From positions 1 to 30,226 of the forward strand of contig NZ_CABUOD010000048.1 in NCBI RefSeq assembly GCF_902493135.1: a DNA stretch of 30,226 nucleotides, given 5' to 3'. The notes under the pieces were generated by a model. The model saw nothing but the letters and a program-made list of their open reading frames with translations, made no database searches and was not told the origin of the DNA. This DNA is from an uncultured Parabacteroides sp. GTDB taxonomy: Bacteria > Bacteroidota > Bacteroidia > Bacteroidales > Tannerellaceae. Shown here in pieces: positions 1 through 6,828 of this stretch (position 1 is its first letter; every line of letters begins with the position of its first letter). Position numbers and translations under genes: made by a program.

Positions 1-81
1 ACGGGCGAATTGTTCTTTCTTGTTTTCCCGGCAAGCGGCTAACAAAAATAATAGGAATAATATGTAGAGCAGTTGTTTCAT
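1..81 (-). CDS. Lipoprotein, N-terminal fragment (runs off window)
   Basis: The first 27 codons of a minus-strand gene are visible, starting at the ATG at 81-79. They encode a short hydrophobic signal ending in the lipobox LLAAC (Cys17), followed by a charged stretch RENKKEQFAR. This is a lipoprotein signal peptide (signal peptidase II type). The start lies 7 bp after the stop of the propeller lipoprotein gene, so it is probably the third gene of the same operon. By analogy with other NVEALA loci it may be a second propeller lipoprotein, but too little is present to say. Confidence 0.75.
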   Translation of the reverse strand, partial: MKQLLYILFLLFLLAACRENKKEQFAR

Positions 82-88
82 TTTCTTG

Positions 89-1144
89 TTATAGTTTGAA
101 TGTCACGATCGGATTATCGCTTTCCGCGCAGGTCGCAATTCCGGTGTTTGTTTTTTCGTTGATATGGATGCCTAAAATATTTTTGTCGAGCGTATATTTT
201 CGAACCGGGTTTCCTGCCAAATCGAACACGTAAAGGAAATGGCCTCCTTTGGGAGCAGACATGCCGCGTTCGTAAAATTTGTCCCGCTCTTTCCAGGACA
301 TCCCATCGAAAACGGTATAAATATAATCGTCTGTGACTTGTATGTCCACAAACCCTTTGATGCCGGTCGGGAATCCTTCGCCTCCTTTTGCAATGAATTG
401 GGGTTCTCCGGCAGGACCGTATATAACGTTATGAGTTTGAGTTTTCAAATTGTATATTTCAAGGGCTTCTCCCAATTGGGTCGCCATCGCGTATATCCCG
501 TTTTTCGGGTTGTAATCGGTAAAGCTACGCCAAGCTTGTGCTAAGGCGGGATGAATATCTTGCTCATAGCTGATTTCGGTGGGAATTTTACCTATGTTTT
601 TGATCGGTTTACCACTATGACTGACTTTGTGATAACGAAAATCACCTAAGTAGTCTGTGATCAGAAAGGCTGAATCTGTACGATAGAAATCTAAAGAGCG
701 AACTAATGTTTTATCTAATCTTATTTCCTCTTTGCGCAAAACGGTCTTGCCCGTCGGAGAGACAGACCAGCGCGTGATCAGCATCCGGTTAGCATCCAAT
801 GTCCAGACTGAATCCAATGCAGAAAACTGGAACATCTCTGCCGAAAGCATTTCTCCGGGGGCCTCTCCACGCTTTCCGAACGGTGCGATCGGCTTCCACT
901 CCGGATAAGTAAAAGCGTAAAAGTAATGGCTGTCATTATGTAAATCCATGATGACAGCGATACTGTCTTTTACCGCTACCCGGTAGGGATAACGGAAAAA
1001 GGCAGAATCAATAGAAATCTCCTGCGTGGCTACCATTTTCTCATCAGGAAAAGTTGTATACCGAGGGTAAAGGGAATCGGGTGAACCACTGCAGGAGATT
1101 AATGTACTTATTCCTATTAATAATATGTATAGGAAGATTCTCAT
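89..1144 (-). CDS. BF3164-like six-bladed beta-propeller lipoprotein
   Basis: A 351-residue exported lipoprotein. It starts with a hydrophobic signal and lipobox TLISC (Cys18), so it should be acylated and sit in the outer or inner membrane. The body is rich in short beta segments with aromatic and Asp/Gly turns (for example FGKRGEAPGEM and the C-terminal LYVFDLAGNPVRKY), which fits the TolB-like or BF3164-like six-bladed propeller family of Bacteroidetes. Its start is 1 bp after the stop of the NVEALA peptide gene, so translation is probably coupled, and another lipoprotein follows 7 bp downstream. In this family such propellers commonly occur next to NVEALA peptides; the ligand and function are unknown. 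A role in binding or processing the peptide is inference only. Confidence 0.82.
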   Translation of the reverse strand: MRIFLYILLIGISTLISCSGSPDSLYPRYTTFPDEKMVATQEISIDSAFFRYPYRVAVKDSIAVIMDLHNDSHYFYAFTYPEWKPIAPFGKRGEAPGEMLSAEMFQFSALDSVWTLDANRMLITRWSVSPTGKTVLRKEEIRLDKTLVRSLDFYRTDSAFLITDYLGDFRYHKVSHSGKPIKNIGKIPTEISYEQDIHPALAQAWRSFTDYNPKNGIYAMATQLGEALEIYNLKTQTHNVIYGPAGEPQFIAKGGEGFPTGIKGFVDIQVTDDYIYTVFDGMSWKERDKFYERGMSAPKGGHFLYVFDLAGNPVRKYTLDKNILGIHINEKTNTGIATCAESDNPIVTFKL

Positions 1145-1145
1145 G

Positions 1146-1373
1146 TCATTTTAAACTATAGCCACTATACATCTTATCAACTTTATCACCATGACAGTCG
1201 ACATCGCCTATCCCGTAACACCTATAAGCACTACTCTCACCGGACGCCAAAGCCTCAATATTATCAAATGCCAATTGAGGCAAGCCGACAGATGATGTCG
1301 ACAATGTCTTGATACAAGCAACTCCACCCAAACAAACCAAAACAATTACTACTGCTAAAACTCTTTTTTTCAT
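1146..1373 (-). CDS. NVEALA-family secreted peptide
   Basis: A 75-residue precursor when started at the ATG at 1373-1371. An upstream in-frame ATG at 1421 would add 16 residues before the signal and is unlikely. Residues 1-22 form a basic-then-hydrophobic signal (MKKRVLAVVIVLVCLGGVAC). The diagnostic motif is DNIEALASGES, a close match to the NVEALA signature, followed by the Cys-containing tail CYGIGDVDCHGDKV. The mature peptide is therefore short, with two cysteines that could form a disulfide. NVEALA proteins are a Bacteroidetes-specific family without an established function. The gene is first in an operon with the propeller lipoprotein (1-bp gap) and is divergent from a membrane winged-helix regulator, which suggests that the regulator controls it. 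Confidence 0.85.
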   Translation of the reverse strand: MKKRVLAVVIVLVCLGGVACIKTLSTSSVGLPQLAFDNIEALASGESSAYRCYGIGDVDCHGDKVDKMYSGYSLK

Positions 1374-1390
1374 AACTTTTGTTTTTGAGG

Positions 1391-1398
1391 CAAATGTA
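1391..1398 (-). promoter_or_regulatory. Candidate -7 box for the NVEALA operon
   Basis: Read on the minus strand this is TACATTTG, an exact match to the Bacteroides -7 consensus TAnnTTTG. It would start transcription around 1385, giving a leader of roughly 12 nt before the ATG at 1373. No clear -33 TTTG is present at the usual distance, which fits an activator-dependent promoter but could also mean a chance match. Confidence 0.45.
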
Positions 1399-1489
1399 GG
1401 GATATATAATTCGGATGTCAATAGGTTTGTGCCACATATTTTACAATTCGCTACTACCCAGATAAATAGAATGCCATTTCCTGACTTCT

Positions 1490-1511
1490 TGTAGGTTTTC
1501 TGTAGGTTTTC
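1490..1511. promoter_or_regulatory. Tandem 11-bp direct repeat, candidate operator
   Basis: The 11-mer TGTAGGTTTTC occurs twice back to back (1490-1500 and 1501-1511), with no mismatch, in the 208-bp region between the NVEALA start and the regulator start. OmpR/PhoB-type winged helices bind direct repeats with 11-bp periodicity, so this is a plausible binding site for the regulator encoded 70 bp downstream. Binding itself is inference. Confidence 0.5.
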
Positions 1512-1569
1512 TTCGGACTTGAATTACATATATCTGAAGAGAAAAGCCTATATAGATGCCCATTTTTTA

Positions 1570-1577
1570 TATTTTTG
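1570..1577 (+). promoter_or_regulatory. Candidate -7 box near the regulator start (alternative at 1422-1429)
   Basis: TATTTTTG matches TAnnTTTG, but it lies only 4 bp before the ATG at 1582 and would give a nearly leaderless transcript. A second match, TAGGTTTG at 1422-1429, would give a leader of about 150 nt that includes the 11-bp repeats. Neither has a convincing -33 element. The sequence does not decide between them. Confidence 0.3.
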
Positions 1578-1581
1578 CAAC

Positions 1582-2622
1582 ATGCAAGAAGAGAATAGAC
1601 ATACAGACAAAATCCTTTTTTTTAAAAGACTATGCATATTATTATATATGTGTATGACTTTGTTTTGTTTGATAATGGTCTGGCATGGATTCCTTTCATG
1701 CCGTAAAAAGATTTTCACTGAAGCCTCTGCTACTTTTCAAGATGCTATCAGTAAAGAAATAAACACCCGATTGGGTTCCATACCGATAAAAACCAATAGA
1801 GGGACATTATTATTATCGGACTCTATTTCCTATGAAGAAAAAGAAAGATGGTGTGACCAGGACTATCTGTCTCTGAATGATCCGAACCGGATTTTCCTGG
1901 ATAGCCTTTTTCGCGCCAGACTTGCAGATTTAGGTATGGAATCACAAACAGCGGTGCGTTGTAAGCGTAAAGAGAAAACAACGATAAGTTACACCGATAG
2001 CCTTTTTATGAAAAAAGCTACCGCTTTGAAGCCTGTTATATATCGGAAGAATAAAAATATAGAAGACAATATAGAATTACAAGCATTTGTGCAAATTCCG
2101 CTTTCCTTTATTTTAAAACGGGCAGATTCCATCCTTCTCTTTTTACTCTTTTATGGTTTATTTGTCGGAATTTTATACGGCAGTTATAAATGGGGAATAA
2201 AAAAACTAAACGCGGTATTGCTTGAAAAGAAAGTTGTAGAAACAAAAATTGTAGAGAAGCCGGTTGTCGCTTTTGTCCGTTCTTTTTCCAAAGAAGGGAC
2301 CTTACCTTTCGGATTACGGTTCGACAAGAAAAGCGGCATCTTGAAATACAAAAACCTATATGTGACTTTAAGCGGGCAAGGCCTGAAGCTGTTTACTCAT
2401 CTGATTAATTCTCAACAATCAGTGATAGCGCCTCAAATTATCTATTCACAAATCCTCGGAAATGCCTTAAAAAAGGAAAAGATCGGTAAAGCGGAACGCG
2501 ATGCGGTTTCTGCCGCTATTGTGCGCTTGCGGGAAAGCTTGGCCCCCATGCCCTTTATTCAAATCAAATCCCATCGGGGAACCGGCTATCAGCTTATAAT
2601 AAGCAATCCTGAAGAGGTCTAA
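1582..2622 (+). CDS. Membrane-embedded winged-helix transcriptional regulator
   Basis: A 346-residue protein starting at the ATG at 1582; an in-frame TTG at 1519 is a less likely start. A first membrane segment lies at about residues 18-36 (CILLYMCMTLFCLIMVW). It is followed by an extracytoplasmic region of about 140 residues, and then by a second membrane segment around residues 185-205 (ILLFLLFYGLFVGILYG). The C-terminal part, roughly residues 245-345, looks like an OmpR/ToxR-type winged helix: a short beta strand region, a helix starting LSGQGLKLFTHL, a recognition-helix region with AVSAAIVRLRESL, and the wing motif SHRGTGYQL. It thus resembles a one-component membrane sensor such as ToxR or CadC, but with two spans and the DNA-binding domain at the C terminus. 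It is divergent from the NVEALA operon, its likely target. The sensed signal is unknown. Confidence 0.75.
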   Translation: MQEENRHTDKILFFKRLCILLYMCMTLFCLIMVWHGFLSCRKKIFTEASATFQDAISKEINTRLGSIPIKTNRGTLLLSDSISYEEKERWCDQDYLSLNDPNRIFLDSLFRARLADLGMESQTAVRCKRKEKTTISYTDSLFMKKATALKPVIYRKNKNIEDNIELQAFVQIPLSFILKRADSILLFLLFYGLFVGILYGSYKWGIKKLNAVLLEKKVVETKIVEKPVVAFVRSFSKEGTLPFGLRFDKKSGILKYKNLYVTLSGQGLKLFTHLINSQQSVIAPQIIYSQILGNALKKEKIGKAERDAVSAAIVRLRESLAPMPFIQIKSHRGTGYQLIISNPEEV

Positions 2623-3370
2623 GAAACACAGAACACCAGACTTCGAAAGACGTTAAAACGCACAATAACCCCCTTCAAAAGGCATATATTTGTATTTTTC
2701 TGTTATTCAGCATCTTGCAGAAATACAAGTTTCTTAAAAAATATTACCCCTGCGTGTAATTTGAAAAATATGGGGTAGAAATCCTAATTTCATGTGCTAC
2801 AGTTTCGATTCAGACTAACGGGTATTTTGAAAAACCGTACAATAAGCCAGAGATGACAATAAGTTTTATTTTTAAGAGATACCGGCCTGACGCTGAACCG
2901 GTAAAAATATCGGAGAAAGCCTGGGGATATTGTAAAAAACGCCCATAGAAACAAGAAAAAAGCTGTCAAAACCACCTTTCCAAAAGGTTTCTCCAGCAGC
3001 GGCAACAGACATTTCCGGAGGTATTTTCCGCGAGGTGCGCAGAAAATTCCCATGACGACCGTCTTCATGGCTCTGAAGTGTGCAGTTCACCCTGCATGAA
3101 GACGGTCGTCATGGCAACGAAGACGGTCGCCAGCGCGATGAAGACGGTCGTCACGGGAAAGGGCTGCCGGCCTCCCTGCGACCGGGCTCTTTATACGTTC
3201 CATATTCCTGCACCATCCCCAAGCAGGATCCGGATATTCGACTCTCCGGAAGTTAAGGTTTACCGGATTGTCAAGGAAAACAAGATCCGGATTGACAAAA
3301 ACACATGTACCGGAGACGAACCGCGCAGACGTGCTGCCTGCACGTCACAAAATGTTCCGGCCCGCTTACA
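2623..3370. other. Long non-coding stretch between convergent genes
   Basis: About 750 bp between the regulator and the terminator of the TPR gene. The first 250 bp are AT-rich with no recognisable element. From about 2940 the base composition becomes clearly richer in G and C. Open frames exist on both strands (about 90-120 codons) but they begin inside the repeat at 3050-3158, and their products have no family features, so I do not call them genes. A small hairpin (ACCTTT/AAAGGT, about 2980) and several copies of CCGGA are present. Confidence 0.6.
3050..3158. repeat. 20-bp inverted repeat fused to a 21-bp tandem repeat
   Basis: The arm at 3050-3069 is perfectly complementary to 3095-3114, with a 25-nt loop. 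The right arm is also the first of three 21-bp tandem units (starting 3096, 3117 and 3138), each containing GAAGACGGTCG; units 1 and 3 share ATGAAGACGGTCGTCA. Read outward on either strand, the repeat begins a frame encoding MKTVVM, so short open frames here are a by-product. The origin is unknown; it could be a mobile palindromic repeat or a structured transcript. Confidence 0.8.
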
Positions 3371-3405
3371 AAAAGACAACCCGAAAAGGTTCGGTTTTCG
3401 GGTTG
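3371..3405 (-). terminator. Intrinsic terminator of the TPR gene
   Basis: A perfect 11-bp stem (CAACCCGAAAA at 3377-3387 with TTTTCGGGTTG at 3395-3405) encloses a 7-nt loop. On the minus strand it is followed by TCTTTTTG. It lies about 45 bp after the stop codon of the minus-strand TPR gene. Confidence 0.8.
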
Positions 3406-3450
3406 AAATAGAAAAAACAGGGGGTTATTGTAAAATCTGAATCATCCTTC

Positions 3451-4416
3451 TCAGAAGATCCCGCCCTTGTACATATCGTTGAAATTCGTATGCTGCCCTT
3501 CCAGCTTCCGGGCTTCGTCGCCTTCGGGGTTCAGTTCGATGGACTTTTTCAGATCTTCGAAGGCGCCTTCCTTGTCTCCTTTCAGGTTCTTGGCACGGCC
3601 CCGTTCGGCGTATGCTTTGCCGAAATCGGGTTTCAGGTCGATCGCTTCGTCGAAGAAAGTAATGGCTTCATCCAGACGTTCCTGCGTGATCAGGAGCTGG
3701 CCGACGAGCAACGTCGCCTCGTCATTGAACGGATTCAACTCCAACACATTCTGGTAATCGGCCGCAGCAGCGTCGATATTGCCCATCGCTTCATGGATAC
3801 GGCCGCGCAGCAAGTAGGAAGTTTCTTCTTCCGGAGCCAGCGTGATGGCCTTTTCCACATCGGGAAGCGCTTCGGTTGCCTGCTGCATCGACAACAATAT
3901 CCGGGCACGCATCAGATAGGCATCCGTGAAATCTTCTTTCAAGGCGATCGCTTTCGTCAGGTCGGCAATCGCCCCTAAGGGGTCGGAAGTCGTCCGCTTC
4001 GCCTTCCCCATCAGGAACCAGGCCAAATGGTTCGTCTCTTCCAGTTCGAGAATATGCCGGCAATCGGCAATCACGTCCGCATCCTTGTCCAGCATGAAAA
4101 GCACGTTCACACGCGTCAGAAGCGTATTGATATGGTCCGGCTCAAGCTCCACCATGCGGTTCAGCACTTCGAGCGCTTCATCCGCCTTATTCGCCGTCGT
4201 ATAGGCAGCGACCAGATAAGTCATCGTCTCGAAATCCTCCTGCAACTTCAACGCTCCGGTAAAACACTTGATGGCATACGCCACCTGGCCTATCTTCTGG
4301 GCGCGGACACCGTCGTATTTCAGAATATCGAAATTTTTCTGATCGTTCTTGCTTTTCTCTTCTTCGGGCGTTGTCGCCTTAGAAGAAGAAAATAATGATT
4401 TAAAGAAGTTTCCCAT
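3451..4416 (-). CDS. Tetratricopeptide-repeat protein
   Basis: A 321-residue protein made almost entirely of TPR helices. After a short N-terminal segment MGNFFKSLFSSSK and a charged linker, about eight 34-residue repeats run from residue 30 to 305. Typical repeat endings are visible, such as ALKLQEDFET, MVELEPDH, AIALKEDFTDAYL, AITLAPEEETSYL, VLELNPFNDEA, AIDLKPDFGKAY and SIELNPEGDEA. No signal peptide is present, so it is probably cytoplasmic; the MGNFF start contains hydrophobic residues but no lipobox. TPR arrays are protein-protein interaction scaffolds, and nothing nearby identifies the partner. It is monocistronic, with its own -7 box and terminator, and divergent from the oad operon. 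Confidence 0.88.
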   Translation of the reverse strand: MGNFFKSLFSSSKATTPEEEKSKNDQKNFDILKYDGVRAQKIGQVAYAIKCFTGALKLQEDFETMTYLVAAYTTANKADEALEVLNRMVELEPDHINTLLTRVNVLFMLDKDADVIADCRHILELEETNHLAWFLMGKAKRTTSDPLGAIADLTKAIALKEDFTDAYLMRARILLSMQQATEALPDVEKAITLAPEEETSYLLRGRIHEAMGNIDAAAADYQNVLELNPFNDEATLLVGQLLITQERLDEAITFFDEAIDLKPDFGKAYAERGRAKNLKGDKEGAFEDLKKSIELNPEGDEARKLEGQHTNFNDMYKGGIF

Positions 4417-4445
4417 GATTTAATTACAAATTGTTTTCAGGGAGG

Positions 4446-4453
4446 CAAAGATA
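4446..4453 (-). promoter_or_regulatory. Candidate -7 box for the TPR gene
   Basis: The minus strand reads TATCTTTG, matching TAnnTTTG, 30 bp upstream of the ATG at 4416. This would give a leader of about 22 nt. The -33 region is not a clear match. Confidence 0.45.
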
Positions 4454-4518
4454 CGAAAAGTCCGAACCTTTTTCATATTTTTTATGAAGAATCTATAAGT
4501 GAATTTCAGACAATTTCA

Positions 4519-4526
4519 TAATTTTG
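4519..4526 (+). promoter_or_regulatory. Candidate -7 box for the oadGAB operon
   Basis: TAATTTTG matches the Bacteroides -7 consensus and lies 67 bp before the oadG start. Transcription would begin near 4533 with a leader of about 60 nt. No convincing -33 TTTG is seen. Confidence 0.45.
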
Positions 4527-4592
4527 TAGCTGAATTTTTAACTTGGGAAGGATTGTGCCAGCCACACCAAACGCACGCTTTCCCGTCAATTA

Positions 4593-4880
4593 ATGAGTAT
4601 GGAAAACATAGAAACTGGACTTTTGCTAATGATCGTGGGAATGACCACTGTCTTCGCTATCCTGCTGATCGTTATCAATCTTGGGAAGGGCCTGATCGTA
4701 CTGGTAAACAAATATGCGCCCGAAGAGATTATTGTAAAAAAACAAGTGACACCACAAAGGCAAGCGGCGGCATCCGTACCGGCTGCCGGCATTACGAACC
4801 AGACTACCGCCGCCATCATATCGGCGGTCAGTGTCGTGACGGGGGGAAAAGGGAAAGTCGTCAAGATCGAGAAGTTGTAA
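4593..4880 (+). CDS. oadG: Sodium-pumping decarboxylase, gamma subunit (OadG family)
   Basis: A 95-residue small membrane protein. Residues 7-35 form one hydrophobic span (TGLLLMIVGMTTVFAILLIV), followed by a soluble tail rich in Ala, Thr and Val ending GGKGKVVKIEKL. This matches OadG-type gamma chains, which anchor the carboxyltransferase alpha subunit to the membrane beta subunit and stabilise the complex. The family assignment rests on size, topology, the MxxVGMxTVF motif and the position immediately upstream of oadA (22 bp) and oadB. The start could be ATG 4593 or ATG 4599; both leave the span intact. It is the first gene of a three-gene operon in the order gamma-alpha-beta. Confidence 0.85.
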   Translation: MSMENIETGLLLMIVGMTTVFAILLIVINLGKGLIVLVNKYAPEEIIVKKQVTPQRQAAASVPAAGITNQTTAAIISAVSVVTGGKGKVVKIEKL

Positions 4881-4902
4881 GAGTAATTATATATAATTTA
4901 TC

Positions 4903-6828
4903 ATGAAAAGAGAAATCAAATTTAGTTTGGTCTTCCGTGACATGTGGCAATCTGCCGGAAAATATGTCCCCACCGTAGACCAACTAACACGGGTGGCACC
5001 GGCCATTATCGAGATGGGATGTTTCGCCCGCGTAGAGACCAATGGCGGAGGATTCGAACAAGTAAACTTATTATTCGGTGAAAACCCAAACAGAGCCGTA
5101 CGCGAATGGACGAAACCGTTCCATGAGGCCGGCATACAAACCCATATGCTGGACCGCGCACTGAACGGCCTGCGCATGAGTCCCGTACCTGACGACGTTC
5201 GCCAGTTGTTCTACCAGGTAAAAAAAGCACAGGGAACAGATATCGCCCGTACGTTCTGCGGATTGAACGACGTACGCAACATCGCCCCTTCCATCCGGTA
5301 TGCGAAAGCGGCAGGGATGATCTCGCAATGTTCGTTGTGCATCACCCACTCGCCCATCCATACGGTCGAATATTACACCAAGATGGCAATGGAACTGATC
5401 GAACTGGGAGCGGATGAAATCTGCATCAAGGACATGGCCGGCATAGGCCGTCCGCATTCATTAGGACAGATCGTGGCCAACATCAAGGCAAAACATCCGG
5501 AAATCCCGGTCCAGTATCACAGCCATGCCGGCCCCGGATTCAACGTGGCTTCGATCCTGGAAGTATGCAACGCCGGTTGCGATTACATCGATGTCGGCAT
5601 GGAACCGCTTTCATGGGGTACAGGCCATGCGGACCTGCTGACCGTACAGGCGATGTTGAAGGATGCCGGCTACAAAGTGCCGGAAATCAACATGGAGGCT
5701 TATATGAAAGTCCGCAGCCTGATCCAGGAATTCATGGATGACTTCCTCGGTTTGTATATCAGTCCGAAGAACCGCCTGATGAACTCGTTGCTGATCGGTC
5801 CGGGACTGCCGGGCGGCATGATGGGAAGCCTGATGTCAGACCTCGAAAAGAACCTGGAGACAATCAACAAGAACAATATCAAGAACAACAAGCCGCTCAT
5901 GAGCCAGGACCAGCTGCTGATCAAGCTGTTCGACGAAGTGGCTTATGTATGGCCGCGTGTCGGCTACCCCCCATTGGTGACCCCGTTCAGCCAGTATGTC
6001 AAGAACCTGGCGCTCATGAACGTGATGCAGATGGAAAAGGGGAAAGCCCGCTGGAGCATGATCGCCGACGATATCTGGGACATGATCTTGGGCAAGGCCG
6101 GACGCCTGCCGGGCCCGTTGGCGCCGGAAATCATCGAGAAGGCGAAAGCCGAAGGCCGTGAGTTTTTCGAAGGGAATCCGCAGGACAACTACCCGGACGC
6201 GCTCGACAAGTATCGCAAGCTGATGAACGAAAAACAATGGGAAACGGGCGAAGACGACGAAGAACTGTTCGAATATGCGATGCATCCGGCACAGTATGAA
6301 GCCTACCGTTCAGGAAAAGCCAAAGTGGAATTCAAAGCCGACGTAGCCAAGAAAAGAGCGGAAAAACAGACTGCAGCCCAACCTGCCGCCACTACGCCCG
6401 CATCCGCGGCAGCCGCCCCTGCCAACGTGACCATGGCCCTGCCGACAACACCCCAGGTCATGACCGTCGATGTGAACGGACAGGCCTACAAAGTGACCGT
6501 TGCCTTCGGAGACACAGCAAACACGGCCGCCCCTGCGGAAACAGCATCCGCTCCTGCCGCAACATCTGCACCCGCAGCTGCTCCGGCCGGTGCCGGCAAA
6601 GAAGTGCTCTCGCCGCTGGAAGGTAAATTCTTCCTGGTGAAAGGCGCTTCGGACACGCCTGTAAAAGTGGGAGATGTCGTAAAGGAAGGAGATGTGCTCT
6701 GCTACGTGGAAGCCATGAAAACGTACAACGCCGTACGTGCCGAATTTGGCGGAACCGTTACCGCTATCTGTGCGGCTGCCGGTGACGCCGTTTCTGAAGA
6801 TGACGTATTAATGACGATACAGGAATGA
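4903..6828 (+). CDS. oadA: Biotin-dependent carboxyltransferase/decarboxylase alpha subunit (OadA/PycB family)
   Basis: A 641-residue protein with an N-terminal carboxyltransferase barrel (about residues 1-450), an Ala/Pro-rich flexible linker (about 485-560) and a C-terminal biotinyl domain (about 565-641) with the motif VEAMKTYN; Lys606 is the biotin site. The expected metal and active-site residues are present: Asp13 in FRDMWQS, the carbamylated-lysine motif IKDMAG (Lys176) and the HxH pair His206/His208. It would transfer the carboxyl group of oxaloacetate (or a related acid) to biotin for decarboxylation by OadB. The active-site surroundings differ from classical OadA: HSHAGPG replaces HTHDTSG, and TNGGGFEQ stands where WGGATFD is usual. 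The substrate is therefore less certain than the family. It overlaps oadB by 4 bp (ATGA), indicating translational coupling. Confidence 0.88.
   Translation: MKREIKFSLVFRDMWQSAGKYVPTVDQLTRVAPAIIEMGCFARVETNGGGFEQVNLLFGENPNRAVREWTKPFHEAGIQTHMLDRALNGLRMSPVPDDVRQLFYQVKKAQGTDIARTFCGLNDVRNIAPSIRYAKAAGMISQCSLCITHSPIHTVEYYTKMAMELIELGADEICIKDMAGIGRPHSLGQIVANIKAKHPEIPVQYHSHAGPGFNVASILEVCNAGCDYIDVGMEPLSWGTGHADLLTVQAMLKDAGYKVPEINMEAYMKVRSLIQEFMDDFLGLYISPKNRLMNSLLIGPGLPGGMMGSLMSDLEKNLETINKNNIKNNKPLMSQDQLLIKLFDEVAYVWPRVGYPPLVTPFSQYVKNLALMNVMQMEKGKARWSMIADDIWDMILGKAGRLPGPLAPEIIEKAKAEGREFFEGNPQDNYPDALDKYRKLMNEKQWETGEDDEELFEYAMHPAQYEAYRSGKAKVEFKADVAKKRAEKQTAAQPAATTPASAAAAPANVTMALPTTPQVMTVDVNGQAYKVTVAFGDTANTAAPAETASAPAATSAPAAAPAGAGKEVLSPLEGKFFLVKGASDTPVKVGDVVKEGDVLCYVEAMKTYNAVRAEFGGTVTAICAAAGDAVSEDDVLMTIQE

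Noticed and set aside
3263..3310. Apparent 24-bp direct repeat beginning CCGGATTG
   Set aside because: Only the first 8 bases are identical and similarity fades after about 15 bases, so it is not convincing as a repeat.
2790..3440. Open frames of about 70-120 codons on both strands in the gap after the regulator
   Set aside because: They begin in the inverted/tandem repeat, which gives MKTVVM on either strand, overlap each other and the repeat, and lack any recognisable domain. One has a hydrophobic stretch, but without other support it is not called.
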